NCBI GenBank assembly: GCA_021409285.1
Contig: JAGFND010000001.1
Coordinates: 1 to 63,360 of the forward strand
Reading direction: 5' to 3'
Source: Candidatus Methanoperedens sp.
GTDB lineage: Archaea > Halobacteriota > Methanosarcinia > Methanosarcinales > Methanoperedenaceae
DNA: 63,360 nucleotides
The notes beneath the pieces are model-generated. The model saw nothing but the letters and a program-made list of their open reading frames with translations, was not told the DNA's origin and searched no databases. This document shows positions 1 through 8,530 of this stretch, one piece after another. The position numbers were made by a program, and so were the translations under genes. Within the stretch, counting starts at the first letter, position 1. Each line of letters starts with the position of its first letter.

Positions 1-78
1 ACACCTGAAAATAAGATTGTAATTGATACCATTGCCCGGCTGGGAGCTCTGGCGATTGAAAGGATTGGCTGGACATAG
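1..78 (+). CDS. C-terminal tail of a KdpD-like GAF protein (partial)
   Basis: The first 25 codons of the window form the open end of a gene that begins upstream and stops at TAG. The encoded tail (TPENK...LGALAIERIGWT) is nearly the same as the last 25 residues of the gene at 191-1069 (TPENK...LGTLAIERIGGKE), and the DNA is also close to identical. It is therefore the end of a tandem paralogue of that protein, at the C-terminal helix of a GAF domain. Only the tail is visible, so whether the upstream copy has membrane segments or a kinase domain cannot be said. Confidence 0.75.
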   Translation, partial: TPENKIVIDTIARLGALAIERIGWT

Positions 79-190
79 AAATCCTTTTGAAACTATGAAT
101 GATGTGATTACAAATTGACACCAACCTGTCTGTGAACAATAACATTAATGTTCTATATTTGAATCTTGCTGTGGATAAAGTGGAATTTCA

Positions 191-1069
191 ATGATAGATT
201 CAGAAGATAAAAGACCGGAACCGGAATCTCTTTTGGCAATTGCCAAAAAGGGAGAAACAGCCACAAGAGTGGGCAACCTATACCCTAAGAAGGAAATAAG
301 TGCAGTCAGTCTGCTAATTTATGTCATGAGTGCAATTGGTGTCATTATTGTCTCTTTATTAGGTTTTATTTTTCGGGATATTCTCGGTCAGGTTAACTTA
401 CTGTTCTTAATGATTATACCTGTCGTACTGATCGCTACTTTCTGGGGACGCGGCCCATCTATTCTTGCAGCGATCTTAAGCGTTATGATTTTTGATTTTT
501 TGTTTGTTAAACCGTATTTCACCTTTGATGTTTCGGAAGTAGGATATTTTTCATCTTATCTCTTGTTTATTATGTTTGCCTATGTAATAAGCAATTTTGT
601 ATCAGATCTTTACCACAAGGTGCAGCAGTTTGAGCAAAACGAGACCAGAAACACAACTTTATATGAATTAAGTAAGGATCTAGTCACTGCCCGGAGCATT
701 GATCAGGTTTTAAACCTGATGATTCGTCATGCAGGACAAATTTTCCCATGCGATATGGCCATTTATCTTCCTGAAAATGGACAAGTTTCGCTCAAGGCTT
801 CTACCGACAGGATCAAGATTAACCCGAAGGAACTTGGCATAGCAACCTGGGTCTGGCTCAATGGCGAACCTGCCGGTGAGGGCACAGATAAGCTCCCCGA
901 AGCATGGGCTTACTATCTTCCCATGAAAACGACAGATACCGTAAAGGGTGTAGTGGGATTTCATTTCGACGATCCTGAACAGATTCTTACCCCTGAAAAT
1001 AAGAGTGCACTAGATATGATTGCGCTGCTGGGAACTCTGGCGATTGAAAGGATTGGCGGGAAGGAATGA
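191..1069 (+). CDS. DUF4118-GAF membrane sensor protein (KdpD-like, no kinase)
   Basis: A 292-aa protein with about four membrane segments (roughly residues 38-62, 68-84, 88-103 and 115-140). They form a DUF4118 module like the central membrane part of the KdpD sensor; the characteristic PYFTFDVSEVGYF loop is visible. A GAF-like domain (about 165-290) follows. There is no histidine kinase, HATPase or universal-stress domain, so it is a sensor half without an output enzyme. It presumably senses a ligand or the membrane state and signals through a partner. A paralogue lies directly upstream (1-78), and a trehalose-6-phosphate synthase starts 30 bp downstream, which hints at an osmotic-stress context. 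The ATG start has no clear ribosome binding site. Confidence 0.8.
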   Translation: MIDSEDKRPEPESLLAIAKKGETATRVGNLYPKKEISAVSLLIYVMSAIGVIIVSLLGFIFRDILGQVNLLFLMIIPVVLIATFWGRGPSILAAILSVMIFDFLFVKPYFTFDVSEVGYFSSYLLFIMFAYVISNFVSDLYHKVQQFEQNETRNTTLYELSKDLVTARSIDQVLNLMIRHAGQIFPCDMAIYLPENGQVSLKASTDRIKINPKELGIATWVWLNGEPAGEGTDKLPEAWAYYLPMKTTDTVKGVVGFHFDDPEQILTPENKSALDMIALLGTLAIERIGGKE

Positions 1070-1099
1070 TATGGTATCTTGTACTTGGGAAATTGAAGA

Positions 1100-2512
1100 G
1101 TGAATAAAAGAATGAGAATATTTATAGTATCTAATAGATTGCCTATAACTGCAGTTAAAGGAAACAAATTAGATTTTAAAGAAAGTGTCGGCGGCCTGGT
1201 ATCTGGCCTAAGCTCTTATATAGATTCTTTAAAAGGTTCATCTTTGAATTATGAATTCAGATGGATCGGTTGGCCTGGGATCACGATAAGCGATGACCAA
1301 AAGAATGTTCTAAAATTAGAACTTGAGAATATCAATACTGTACCGGTATTCTTAACAGAAGAAGTAATGGAGAAATATTATTTAGGATTTTGTAATAAAA
1401 CAATATGGCCATTATTTCATTATTTTAACAATTATGTATCTTACAACGGGGATTATTGGAATTGTTATAAATATGTGAACCAAATATTCTGTGATACGGT
1501 ATTGGAGGTTGTCCAACCTGGAGATATAATATGGATTCACGATTATCATTTAATGCTACTGCCGAAATTATTGAGGGATAAATTAGATAAAAAATGTAAA
1601 ATAAGCTTCTTTCTACATATTCCGTTTCCATTTTTTGAGATATTTACATCTTTACCGAAGGCCTGGAGACGAGATATATTAGAGGGCATGCTGGGATCAG
1701 ACCTAATAGGTTTTCATACTGGCACTTATGTCAAATATTTTCTAGATTGTGTTTATAAAATCCTCGGCCATGGACATTATATGGGTAATATAACACTGGA
1801 GGATCGTGTCGTAAATATAGATGCATTCCCGATGGGGATTCAATTTGATAAATTTAATAAAACAGATATTAAAAAGATTGAAGAATTTAAAACATTATCT
1901 GATTATAAGGTCATTTTATCAATAGATAGACTAGATTATACAAAGGGTCTGGCAAATAAATTGTCATGCTATGAATTATTCTTAGAAAAACATAAAGAAT
2001 TGCACAAAAAATTAATATTCGTCTTAATTGTCGTACCTTCTCGAATTGGCGTGGATCATTATGAAATGAATAAGAAGGTGATAGATGAAACAGTAGGTAG
2101 AATCAATGGAAAATATGGAAATATAAGCTGGACGCCGATATTATATCAATTTAAGTTTCTACCATTTGAAGAACTGTTAAGTTTATACCGGTCAAGTGAT
2201 GTTGCACTGATCACCCCATTAAGAGATGGTATGAATCTAATAGCCAAAGAATATGTAGCATCTCGCAAAGATAAAACCGGTGTTTTAATTTTAAGCGAGA
2301 TGGCAGGAGTTTCGGAAGAATTAAATGAGGCAATAATTGTCAATCCAAATGACAAGGAAGAGATTGAAAGAGCATTAATAACAGCATTAGAGATGGATGT
2401 CACCGAACAAAAACGGCGTAATAAGATTATGCAAAAGCACTTACAAAATTATGACGTTTCAGTATGGGCAAATTCATTTATAGATAGATTGCTTCTTTCG
2501 GATAAGAAATAG
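1100..2512 (+). CDS. otsA: Trehalose-6-phosphate synthase (GT20 family)
   Basis: A 470-aa glycosyltransferase that makes trehalose 6-phosphate from a nucleotide sugar and glucose 6-phosphate. Family marks are in order: SNRLPI near the N terminus, GGLVSGL, WIHDYHLMLLP, SDLIGFHTGTYV, DRLDYTKGL and RDGMNLIAKEYV, which together cover the sugar-phosphate and nucleotide-sugar sites. The length is that of single-domain OtsA; no phosphatase domain is fused and no otsB is seen in the window. The start is GTG at 1100, with an in-frame ATG 12 bp later. Codon use is visibly richer in AAA, ATA and TTA than in the neighbours, so the gene may have been acquired. It lies 30 bp after a KdpD-like sensor and may form an osmolyte unit with it (inference). 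Confidence 0.92.
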   Translation: MNKRMRIFIVSNRLPITAVKGNKLDFKESVGGLVSGLSSYIDSLKGSSLNYEFRWIGWPGITISDDQKNVLKLELENINTVPVFLTEEVMEKYYLGFCNKTIWPLFHYFNNYVSYNGDYWNCYKYVNQIFCDTVLEVVQPGDIIWIHDYHLMLLPKLLRDKLDKKCKISFFLHIPFPFFEIFTSLPKAWRRDILEGMLGSDLIGFHTGTYVKYFLDCVYKILGHGHYMGNITLEDRVVNIDAFPMGIQFDKFNKTDIKKIEEFKTLSDYKVILSIDRLDYTKGLANKLSCYELFLEKHKELHKKLIFVLIVVPSRIGVDHYEMNKKVIDETVGRINGKYGNISWTPILYQFKFLPFEELLSLYRSSDVALITPLRDGMNLIAKEYVASRKDKTGVLILSEMAGVSEELNEAIIVNPNDKEEIERALITALEMDVTEQKRRNKIMQKHLQNYDVSVWANSFIDRLLLSDKK

Positions 2513-2605
2513 TTGAAGTCACTGTATTTTGAAAAAAATGGAGATCTAAAATTAAGATTTACCAAAGGATTTCAACTGTTGGTGTTGGTTGTTATTGTTG
2601 GAAGA

Positions 2606-3226
2606 TCAGCCTTTTATTCTCTTTAGCCTGAATGTATTCTCTCGCTCCATTTCTTCAAGTCTCAGAATGATGAAATCTTTTGCTTCATTAAGTTCAGGGA
2701 TGACCTTGAATTCAAGTGCATTCACCCTGCGCTTTGTTTTCTCGATATCCTCTAGGAGCTTTTTCATCGTTGTTTCGATCTCGGCTGCGAGAATGATCTT
2801 CTCGACAAGTATTTCGTAGCTATCCACGGCTTCATCAATGCGCGAGCTTGTCCCTATGATACCGTAACCGTGTTCACTGAGTTTCTGATGGACTCTTGTT
2901 GCCTGGATCTTTGGGACCACGACACCCATCACGTTCTTGCTCTGGAGTTCAAGCTTTGGAGTATCTTTGAGGGCAAAAGCCGTGGATTTTACAACGATCA
3001 AGCCTTCAACCGACTTTGCGATAGCAAGCTTCAACGAGGCAAGGGCAAACTGCTTCTCGACTTCTGTCCTTATGTCCTTTGCTTTCTCAAGTATGGCAAA
3101 AAGCTCCAGGATCAGCCCGTCACGCTTCATTTTAAGAAGCTTGTGCCCGCTCTGGCTGAGCTTTATTTTCTTCTTGAGCTCGATAAGTTCCGAGCGTGTG
3201 GGTTTTATGTTGTCTTTTATCGCCAT
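2606..3226 (-). CDS. atpD: A-type ATP synthase subunit D (central stalk)
   Basis: A 206-aa, helix-rich coiled-coil protein of the V/A-ATPase subunit D family. It begins with the typical IKPTRSELIELKKKIKL segment and has long heptad-rich helices at both ends. It forms the rotating central stalk with subunit F inside the A3B3 head. It is the last gene of the H-I-K-E-C-F-A-B-D operon, 6 bp after atpB. No ahaG-like small gene follows: the 93 bp between this stop and the convergent otsA stop has no room for one. Confidence 0.95.
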   Translation of the reverse strand: MAIKDNIKPTRSELIELKKKIKLSQSGHKLLKMKRDGLILELFAILEKAKDIRTEVEKQFALASLKLAIAKSVEGLIVVKSTAFALKDTPKLELQSKNVMGVVVPKIQATRVHQKLSEHGYGIIGTSSRIDEAVDSYEILVEKIILAAEIETTMKKLLEDIEKTKRRVNALEFKVIPELNEAKDFIILRLEEMERENTFRLKRIKG

Positions 3227-3232
3227 GTTCTC

Positions 3233-4621
3233 TTATTTCTCAGCTTTTGCCTTATGAGCGGGGTGGTACTTCTGGATATACTTGTTATCAATTCTTGTTA
3301 GCTGTGCCTCTGGAAGTTCAGCAAGGAGAGACCAACCCAGATCAAGGGTTGTCTCGATATCCCTGTTCTCGTCAGAGCCCTGTCTTACGAACCTGTCTTC
3401 GAACATATCAGCGAATTCAAGGAATTTCTTATCCCTCTCTGAAAGGGCATCCTTGCCAACTATGGCAACAAGACCTCTGAGATCCCGGCCCTCTGCATAT
3501 GCAGCATAAAGCTGGTCCGAAACTGCCTTATGGTCTTCTCGCGTTCTTGTTGCGCCGATACCTGAGTTCATCAATCTTGAGAGTGATGGAAGGACATTCA
3601 CTGGCGGATATATGCCCTTCCTGTGAAGTTCTCTTGAAATAACTATCTGGCCTTCAGTGATATATCCTGAAAGATCAGGGATCGGATGTGTGATATCGTC
3701 TCCAGGCATTGATAATATTGAGAATTGGGTGACTGATCCTTTTCTTCCTTTGACCACGCCCGCGCGCTCATAAAGCGAGGCAAGGTCAGTGTACATGTAA
3801 CCGGGGTAACCGCGCCTTCCCGGAACTTCTTCCCTGGCAGCGCCCATCTGGCGGAGCGCTTCGCAGTAGTTCGTGATATCTGTAAGGATGACAAGTACGT
3901 GCATATCATGTTCATATGCAAGGTATTCTGCTGCGGTGAGCGCCAGTCTTGGTGTGATAAGCCGTTCTACCGCCGGGTCATCTGCAAGGTTCAGGAATAC
4001 AACTGCCCTCTCAAGGGCGCCGGTCCTCTCAAAGTCACTCATAAAATACTGGGCTTCTTCATTAGTAATACCCATTGCAGCAAATACGACCGCGAACTGC
4101 TCCTGTGTGCCCCGTACTTTTGCCTGTCTGGCGATCTGGAGTGCAATTTCATTATGAGGAAGACCCGAACCTGAGAAGATCGGAAGTTTCTGGCCTCTCA
4201 CAAGTGTGTTCATACCATCTATAGTAGAAATACCGGTCTGGATAAATTCCTTTGGCGGAAGACGTGCGTAAGGATTGATAGCAGCGCCTGTTATTTCAAG
4301 CCGATCCTCAGGAACGATCCTGGGGCCGCCGTCCAGCGGTTCGCCTGAGCCTGAAAGGATCCTGCCGAGAAGATCTTTTGATACCGGGAGTTTGATCGTC
4401 TCTCCTGTGAACCTGATTCCTGAATCCTTGTTAAGACCGCCTGTTCCTTCGAAAACCTGCACCACGACAATGTCTTTTGAGGTATCGAGTACCTGACCTC
4501 TCTTTGTTGTTCCATCCGGAAGGGTAATATTGACCAGTTCATTATATCCTACAGGTTCTGTCTTCTCAACAAAGATAAGAGGGCCTGCGATCTCTCGGAT
4601 CGTCTTATATTCTTTTGTCAT
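3233..4621 (-). CDS. atpB: A-type ATP synthase subunit B (non-catalytic head subunit)
   Basis: A 462-aa regulatory and nucleotide-binding subunit of the A1 head. The place where the catalytic subunit has a P-loop reads [12 protein letters not shown] here, as expected for B. The [26 protein letters not shown] and [22 protein letters not shown] regions are family-typical. It shares one base with the stop of atpA, so translation is probably coupled. Confidence 0.96.
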   Translation of the reverse strand: MTKEYKTIREIAGPLIFVEKTEPVGYNELVNITLPDGTTKRGQVLDTSKDIVVVQVFEGTGGLNKDSGIRFTGETIKLPVSKDLLGRILSGSGEPLDGGPRIVPEDRLEITGAAINPYARLPPKEFIQTGISTIDGMNTLVRGQKLPIFSGSGLPHNEIALQIARQAKVRGTQEQFAVVFAAMGITNEEAQYFMSDFERTGALERAVVFLNLADDPAVERLITPRLALTAAEYLAYEHDMHVLVILTDITNYCEALRQMGAAREEVPGRRGYPGYMYTDLASLYERAGVVKGRKGSVTQFSILSMPGDDITHPIPDLSGYITEGQIVISRELHRKGIYPPVNVLPSLSRLMNSGIGATRTREDHKAVSDQLYAAYAEGRDLRGLVAIVGKDALSERDKKFLEFADMFEDRFVRQGSDENRDIETTLDLGWSLLAELPEAQLTRIDNKYIQKYHPAHKAKAEK

Positions 4622-6357
4622 TATTTACCCCCGAGTTTCTTGAACTCTTGTTCTGCATTATTAATTATCACTCCGAGCGCGCGGTCAAAGTCCTTTTCAT
4701 ATTTGACTTTGGCAAGGTCATCTTTTGTCTTTAATTTCATGATATCTTCAATAGGCGCACCATCTTCAAGTGATGTTTGGGCTTTATTGCCCCAATCCAG
4801 GATGGCTTTCAGTAGCTTGAATTGTTTGTCCATCGGGCAGAAAGTATCCACTTCATGATATGCATTCTGCTGGAGGAAATATTCTCGTATCATCCTTGCG
4901 ATTTCAAGTGTAAGCTGCTGGTCTTCAGGAAGGGCATCTGAACCGACCAATTGAACTATCTCCTGGAGTTCCGCCTCTTTCTGGAGAAGTTCCATTGCAT
5001 CCTTCCTGAGTTTTGGCCATTCAGGGGACACGTTCGCAATGTACCAGTCACTGAGCGCATTGGAATATAATGAATAGCTGTTTAGCCAGTTAATCGCAGG
5101 GAAATGACGCCGCTGGGCAAGTTTTGCATCAAGTGCCCAGAACACTTTTACAATACGCAGAGTATTCTGTGTGATCGGTTCTGAAAAGTCACCGCCTGGC
5201 GGAGAAACGGCTCCAATAACTGTGATCGAACCTTCGCGGCCGCACAGGGTTTTTGCTTTGCCTGCACGCTCGTAGAATTCAGATAGTCTTGCTGCAAGAT
5301 AGGCCGGATAGCCTTCTTCGCCTGGCATTTCTTCAAGCCTTGATGATATTTCTCTCATGGCTTCAGCCCATCTTGAGGTTGAATCTGCCATCAAGGATAC
5401 ATCATAACCCATGTCCCTGTAATATTCCGCGATAGTGATGCCTGTATAAACCGAGGCTTCACGCGCAGCGACAGGCATGTTCGATGTATTTGCAATAAGA
5501 ACTGTCCTGTCCATCAAAGGTTTTCCCGTCTTTGGATCTTCAAGTTCCGGGAATTCGGAAAGGACATCAGCCATTTCATTTCCACGCTCGCCGCATCCGA
5601 TATATACCACTATCTCGGTATCGCTCCATTTTGCAAGCTGCTGCTGTGTAACGGTTTTGCCGCTGCCAAATGGTCCCGGGATAGCAGCCGTTCCGCCTTT
5701 TGCTACCGGGAACAAGCCGTCAAGTATCCTCTGACCTGTTATCAAAGGCGTCTTAGGCATCATTTTCTTGCTTACAGGTCTTGGCTTCCTGACAGGCCAT
5801 TTCTGCATCATCATGAGTTCTTTGCCATCAGCAAGAGTGCAGATGACTTCATCAACTTTGAATTTTCCACCCTTTATTGTGGCTATTGTCCCTGAAACAT
5901 TCGGAGGAACAAGTATCCTGTGCTGGATATTCTCGGTTTCCTGAACATTTCCTATTATATCTCCGCCGTTGACTTTATCGCCTTTTTTTACAGTTGGGAC
6001 AAATTCCCATATTTTATCCCGTGAAAGGCCATTGGCTGAAACTCCGCGTTTTATGAAATCTCCCATTTCTTTCAATAGAACTGGAAGGGGCCGCTGGATA
6101 CCATCGTAAATACTTTTCAGAAGGCCTGGCCCGAGTTCGACGGACAGGGTCATTCCAGTATTTTCCGCGGGTTCTCCCGGTCTTAAACCGGATGTTTCTT
6201 CATATACCTGTACTGTGGACTTGTCACCCTCAATGCCGATCACTTCACCCATCAGTCCTTCATTTCCGACCTTGACCACGTCGTACATTTTGGTATTTAA
6301 ACCGCTTATGATAACAACTGGTCCAGAGACTCTATAAATTTCACCTTTTGCTTTCAT
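4621..6357 (-). CDS. atpA: A-type ATP synthase subunit A (catalytic)
   Basis: A 578-aa catalytic subunit of the archaeal ATP synthase. It makes ATP at the A/B interface. The P-loop GPFGSGKT is at residues 228-235, preceded by the A-type insertion domain (about 110-200), and is followed by the Walker B region [19 protein letters not shown]. The length matches other A subunits (about 580). It lies between atpF (50 bp upstream) and atpB (overlap 1 bp). Confidence 0.97.
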   Translation of the reverse strand: MKAKGEIYRVSGPVVIISGLNTKMYDVVKVGNEGLMGEVIGIEGDKSTVQVYEETSGLRPGEPAENTGMTLSVELGPGLLKSIYDGIQRPLPVLLKEMGDFIKRGVSANGLSRDKIWEFVPTVKKGDKVNGGDIIGNVQETENIQHRILVPPNVSGTIATIKGGKFKVDEVICTLADGKELMMMQKWPVRKPRPVSKKMMPKTPLITGQRILDGLFPVAKGGTAAIPGPFGSGKTVTQQQLAKWSDTEIVVYIGCGERGNEMADVLSEFPELEDPKTGKPLMDRTVLIANTSNMPVAAREASVYTGITIAEYYRDMGYDVSLMADSTSRWAEAMREISSRLEEMPGEEGYPAYLAARLSEFYERAGKAKTLCGREGSITVIGAVSPPGGDFSEPITQNTLRIVKVFWALDAKLAQRRHFPAINWLNSYSLYSNALSDWYIANVSPEWPKLRKDAMELLQKEAELQEIVQLVGSDALPEDQQLTLEIARMIREYFLQQNAYHEVDTFCPMDKQFKLLKAILDWGNKAQTSLEDGAPIEDIMKLKTKDDLAKVKYEKDFDRALGVIINNAEQEFKKLGGK

Positions 6358-6407
6358 TCCAAGACACCTACTTTTAGTTAAATATACCCGGAATTAATTC
6401 CGGGGTA

Positions 6408-6707
6408 TTATTTCCATAGATCTACGCCTACCGATTGTTTTATTTTCTCCCTGAGGTTAGTACTTCCGCCTTTTCCGCCAATTACTAATACTGTTGGTTC
6501 GACTGAATCTTCCAGGGTTTGTTTTATTTGTGAGGAGATTTTTTGAATATCATTATCATGCATTACTAATATTGCGACCGATCTGTCACTTAAAATGCTC
6601 TGTATTTTTTCTTCGATATCCTCTGATGTTGCATCAAAGGTTTTTCGAATGCCAGCGAGCCTGAAACCCAGCACAAAATCACTGTTTCCGATAACCGCGA
6701 TCTCCAT
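6408..6707 (-). CDS. atpF: A-type ATP synthase subunit F
   Basis: A 99-aa subunit F. It begins MEIAVIGNSDFVLGFRLAGI, the conserved Rossmann-like start of the family, and has the ILVMHDN strand in the middle. It joins subunit D in the central stalk. It starts immediately after the atpC stop with no spacer. Confidence 0.93.
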   Translation of the reverse strand: MEIAVIGNSDFVLGFRLAGIRKTFDATSEDIEEKIQSILSDRSVAILVMHDNDIQKISSQIKQTLEDSVEPTVLVIGGKGGSTNLREKIKQSVGVDLWK

Positions 6708-7727
6708 TTACATCACCAGGTGGGCTTTTATGATATCTTCAGGAAGGGCGGTCTCTTTTCCTCGCACTATTATTCTCAGGTTGTCAATTTCTATCTTCTT
6801 GCTCAAGATATAATCGAGAATGGGTAAGATCGACAGCGGATGATAATATGAGATCCTTGTCGCATACATAAGTCCGTATTTATCAAGACGGGTCTCAATG
6901 TTGATGAGCGAGCTTAATTCACCACTGATATCTGCTATCGCTTTCCAATATGAGAATTCCTCAAGCGCACGCACAAATTCTGCAAACGACATTGAAGCAA
7001 GCCTTGCAAGGTCAGCGTCTCTTAATTCCAGGCCTCCTGGAATTAAGCTCTTTAATGTTTCATCGCGCTCCATACCGGCTCTCTTCATCCTGAAAAGCAT
7101 CTTCAGGTTCTTCAGATCTATCTCTGTCCTGAGGAATTTGAGGAAAAGCTTGTTCCCTGATGCACTTGCAGCTTCAATAATATTGGAATAATACATTTTA
7201 TCAAGGCGATCCTCTATCTCAGCAAGGTCTCCTTTAAATCCTTCAAGTGCTGGGTAAAATAGAGTGCCGGAAAGTGCAGCGATCACGCCTTCAATTGTTC
7301 CTATCTTAATTATTTCCGTCAGGTCCCTGAATCTCAATTGTCCGGCTGAGACCACATCTTCGAATATCTCATCTTCGGTTGCTCCCGAAAATTTTCCTCT
7401 CAAAATGGTTTTTATATTCCATATATCCCATGAACGAAGATATTCTGTGATCAGGAAATTGGCCTCATCCTGCGAAACCTCGATCAATTTTCGATATGTC
7501 AGGGCAAGGTTCTGGTTCAATGCATGCTCGAAAAGGTCAGTACCTTTATATTTCTTCCCTAATTCATCTACATCTTTTTTATACTCTGACTCCTCGATGA
7601 AACGTGTAATCTCGGGTATTTCCATGTTTATGAATTTTGGATACATTTCTTTCGGGATGAGTTTGCTCTTCATAGCCCGAACTCTGGCTACAATATACGC
7701 ATATTTCACAGCATTTGAAATACCCAT
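6708..7727 (-). CDS. atpC: A-type ATP synthase subunit C (V-type d homologue)
   Basis: A 339-aa subunit C, the homologue of V-ATPase subunit d. It sits as a socket between the central stalk and the membrane c-ring. It is helix-rich with three similar repeats and has the typical YAYIVARVRAMKSKLI start. It lies 6 bp after atpE and directly abuts atpF. Confidence 0.93.
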   Translation of the reverse strand: MGISNAVKYAYIVARVRAMKSKLIPKEMYPKFINMEIPEITRFIEESEYKKDVDELGKKYKGTDLFEHALNQNLALTYRKLIEVSQDEANFLITEYLRSWDIWNIKTILRGKFSGATEDEIFEDVVSAGQLRFRDLTEIIKIGTIEGVIAALSGTLFYPALEGFKGDLAEIEDRLDKMYYSNIIEAASASGNKLFLKFLRTEIDLKNLKMLFRMKRAGMERDETLKSLIPGGLELRDADLARLASMSFAEFVRALEEFSYWKAIADISGELSSLINIETRLDKYGLMYATRISYYHPLSILPILDYILSKKIEIDNLRIIVRGKETALPEDIIKAHLVM

Positions 7728-7733
7728 TTTCTT

Positions 7734-8285
7734 TCACCCAAACAAGATATCTGAAACCTGCTTCAACGATTGTTCGCTGACATTTTTCAAGATCGTTTCA
7801 TACTTGAAATCAAGATATTCGGTTCCATCAGCGTTTTCTATAACAACTCCGCCGATGCAGTCGATCTTTCCTGCAAATTCAAGTTTTGTGAGTTTCTTGA
7901 CAACAGCCATATCCTTTTCATTTGAGTATATTTTACTGTTATTTTCCTGGTTCTTTTCGACAATCAATTCCAGGAGCTTCCTGTTCTTATCAGCGGGCAG
8001 TTCTTTGACGGCATCTTTTGCCATTTCAGCCACTTCATCAAGAACCTCCTTGCGGGCATTGAGTATGGATCTCTTGACTTCAAGATTGGCGCTGGATAAT
8101 TCCTGCTGTCTCAATCTTTCGATCTCTTTCCTTGCTGCTTCCTCTTTTACAGCTTTGATTTTTTCAGCCTGGATATGCGAATCTGAGATAATCTGCGAAG
8201 ATTCTTTATAAGCTTCTCCGTCTATCCTTTCAGCTTCCGCTTTCCCCTTGGCCTTAATCTCCTGAACTATTTTATCAAGTCCCAT
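7734..8285 (-). CDS. atpE: A-type ATP synthase subunit E (peripheral stalk)
   Basis: A 183-aa protein with a long charged N-terminal helix (about residues 1-80, rich in K, E, A) followed by a globular C-terminal part, as in V/A-ATPase subunit E. It pairs with the coiled-coil subunit H to form the outer stalk. It starts 14 bp after atpK. Confidence 0.92.
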   Translation of the reverse strand: MGLDKIVQEIKAKGKAEAERIDGEAYKESSQIISDSHIQAEKIKAVKEEAARKEIERLRQQELSSANLEVKRSILNARKEVLDEVAEMAKDAVKELPADKNRKLLELIVEKNQENNSKIYSNEKDMAVVKKLTKLEFAGKIDCIGGVVIENADGTEYLDFKYETILKNVSEQSLKQVSDILFG

Positions 8286-8299
8286 ACGTGTTCACTTTT

Positions 8300-8524
8300 T
8301 TAGAATACAAACAGTAATATCAATGCTACTACCAGACCGAAGATAGCGATGGATTCGGGAATGACTGTCATTAATAGACCTTTACCGAAGAATTTTTCAT
8401 CTTCAGCCATTGCACCTACCGCTGCGGCCCCTATGGCCTGTTCACCCATACCTGCACCTATTCCTGATAGTCCTACTGCTATTCCTGCTCCTATAGCTAC
8501 CATTCCAGCTTGTGTTGGATCCAT
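8300..8524 (-). CDS. atpK: A-type ATP synthase proteolipid (c subunit, AtpK)
   Basis: A 74-aa two-helix hairpin. Helix 1 is the small-residue-rich segment with repeated GxGxG spacing (about 8-38). Helix 2 (about 48-72) carries the ion-binding carboxylate E57 in IPESIAIFG. E57 is followed by S58, and Q29 lies in helix 1; a Q plus E-S/T arrangement is found in sodium-binding rings, so sodium or mixed coupling is possible (inference). The single-hairpin form contrasts with the double or larger c subunits of some methanogens. Confidence 0.95.
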   Translation of the reverse strand: MDPTQAGMVAIGAGIAVGLSGIGAGMGEQAIGAAAVGAMAEDEKFFGKGLLMTVIPESIAIFGLVVALILLFVF

Positions 8525-8530
8525 ATTTTT

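Noticed and set aside
7264-8211. 315-codon plus-strand frame across atpC and atpE
   Set aside because: It is antisense to two well-supported ATP synthase genes; its composition (Ser/Phe/Ile rich) is the shadow of their codons and it has no ribosome site or family resemblance.
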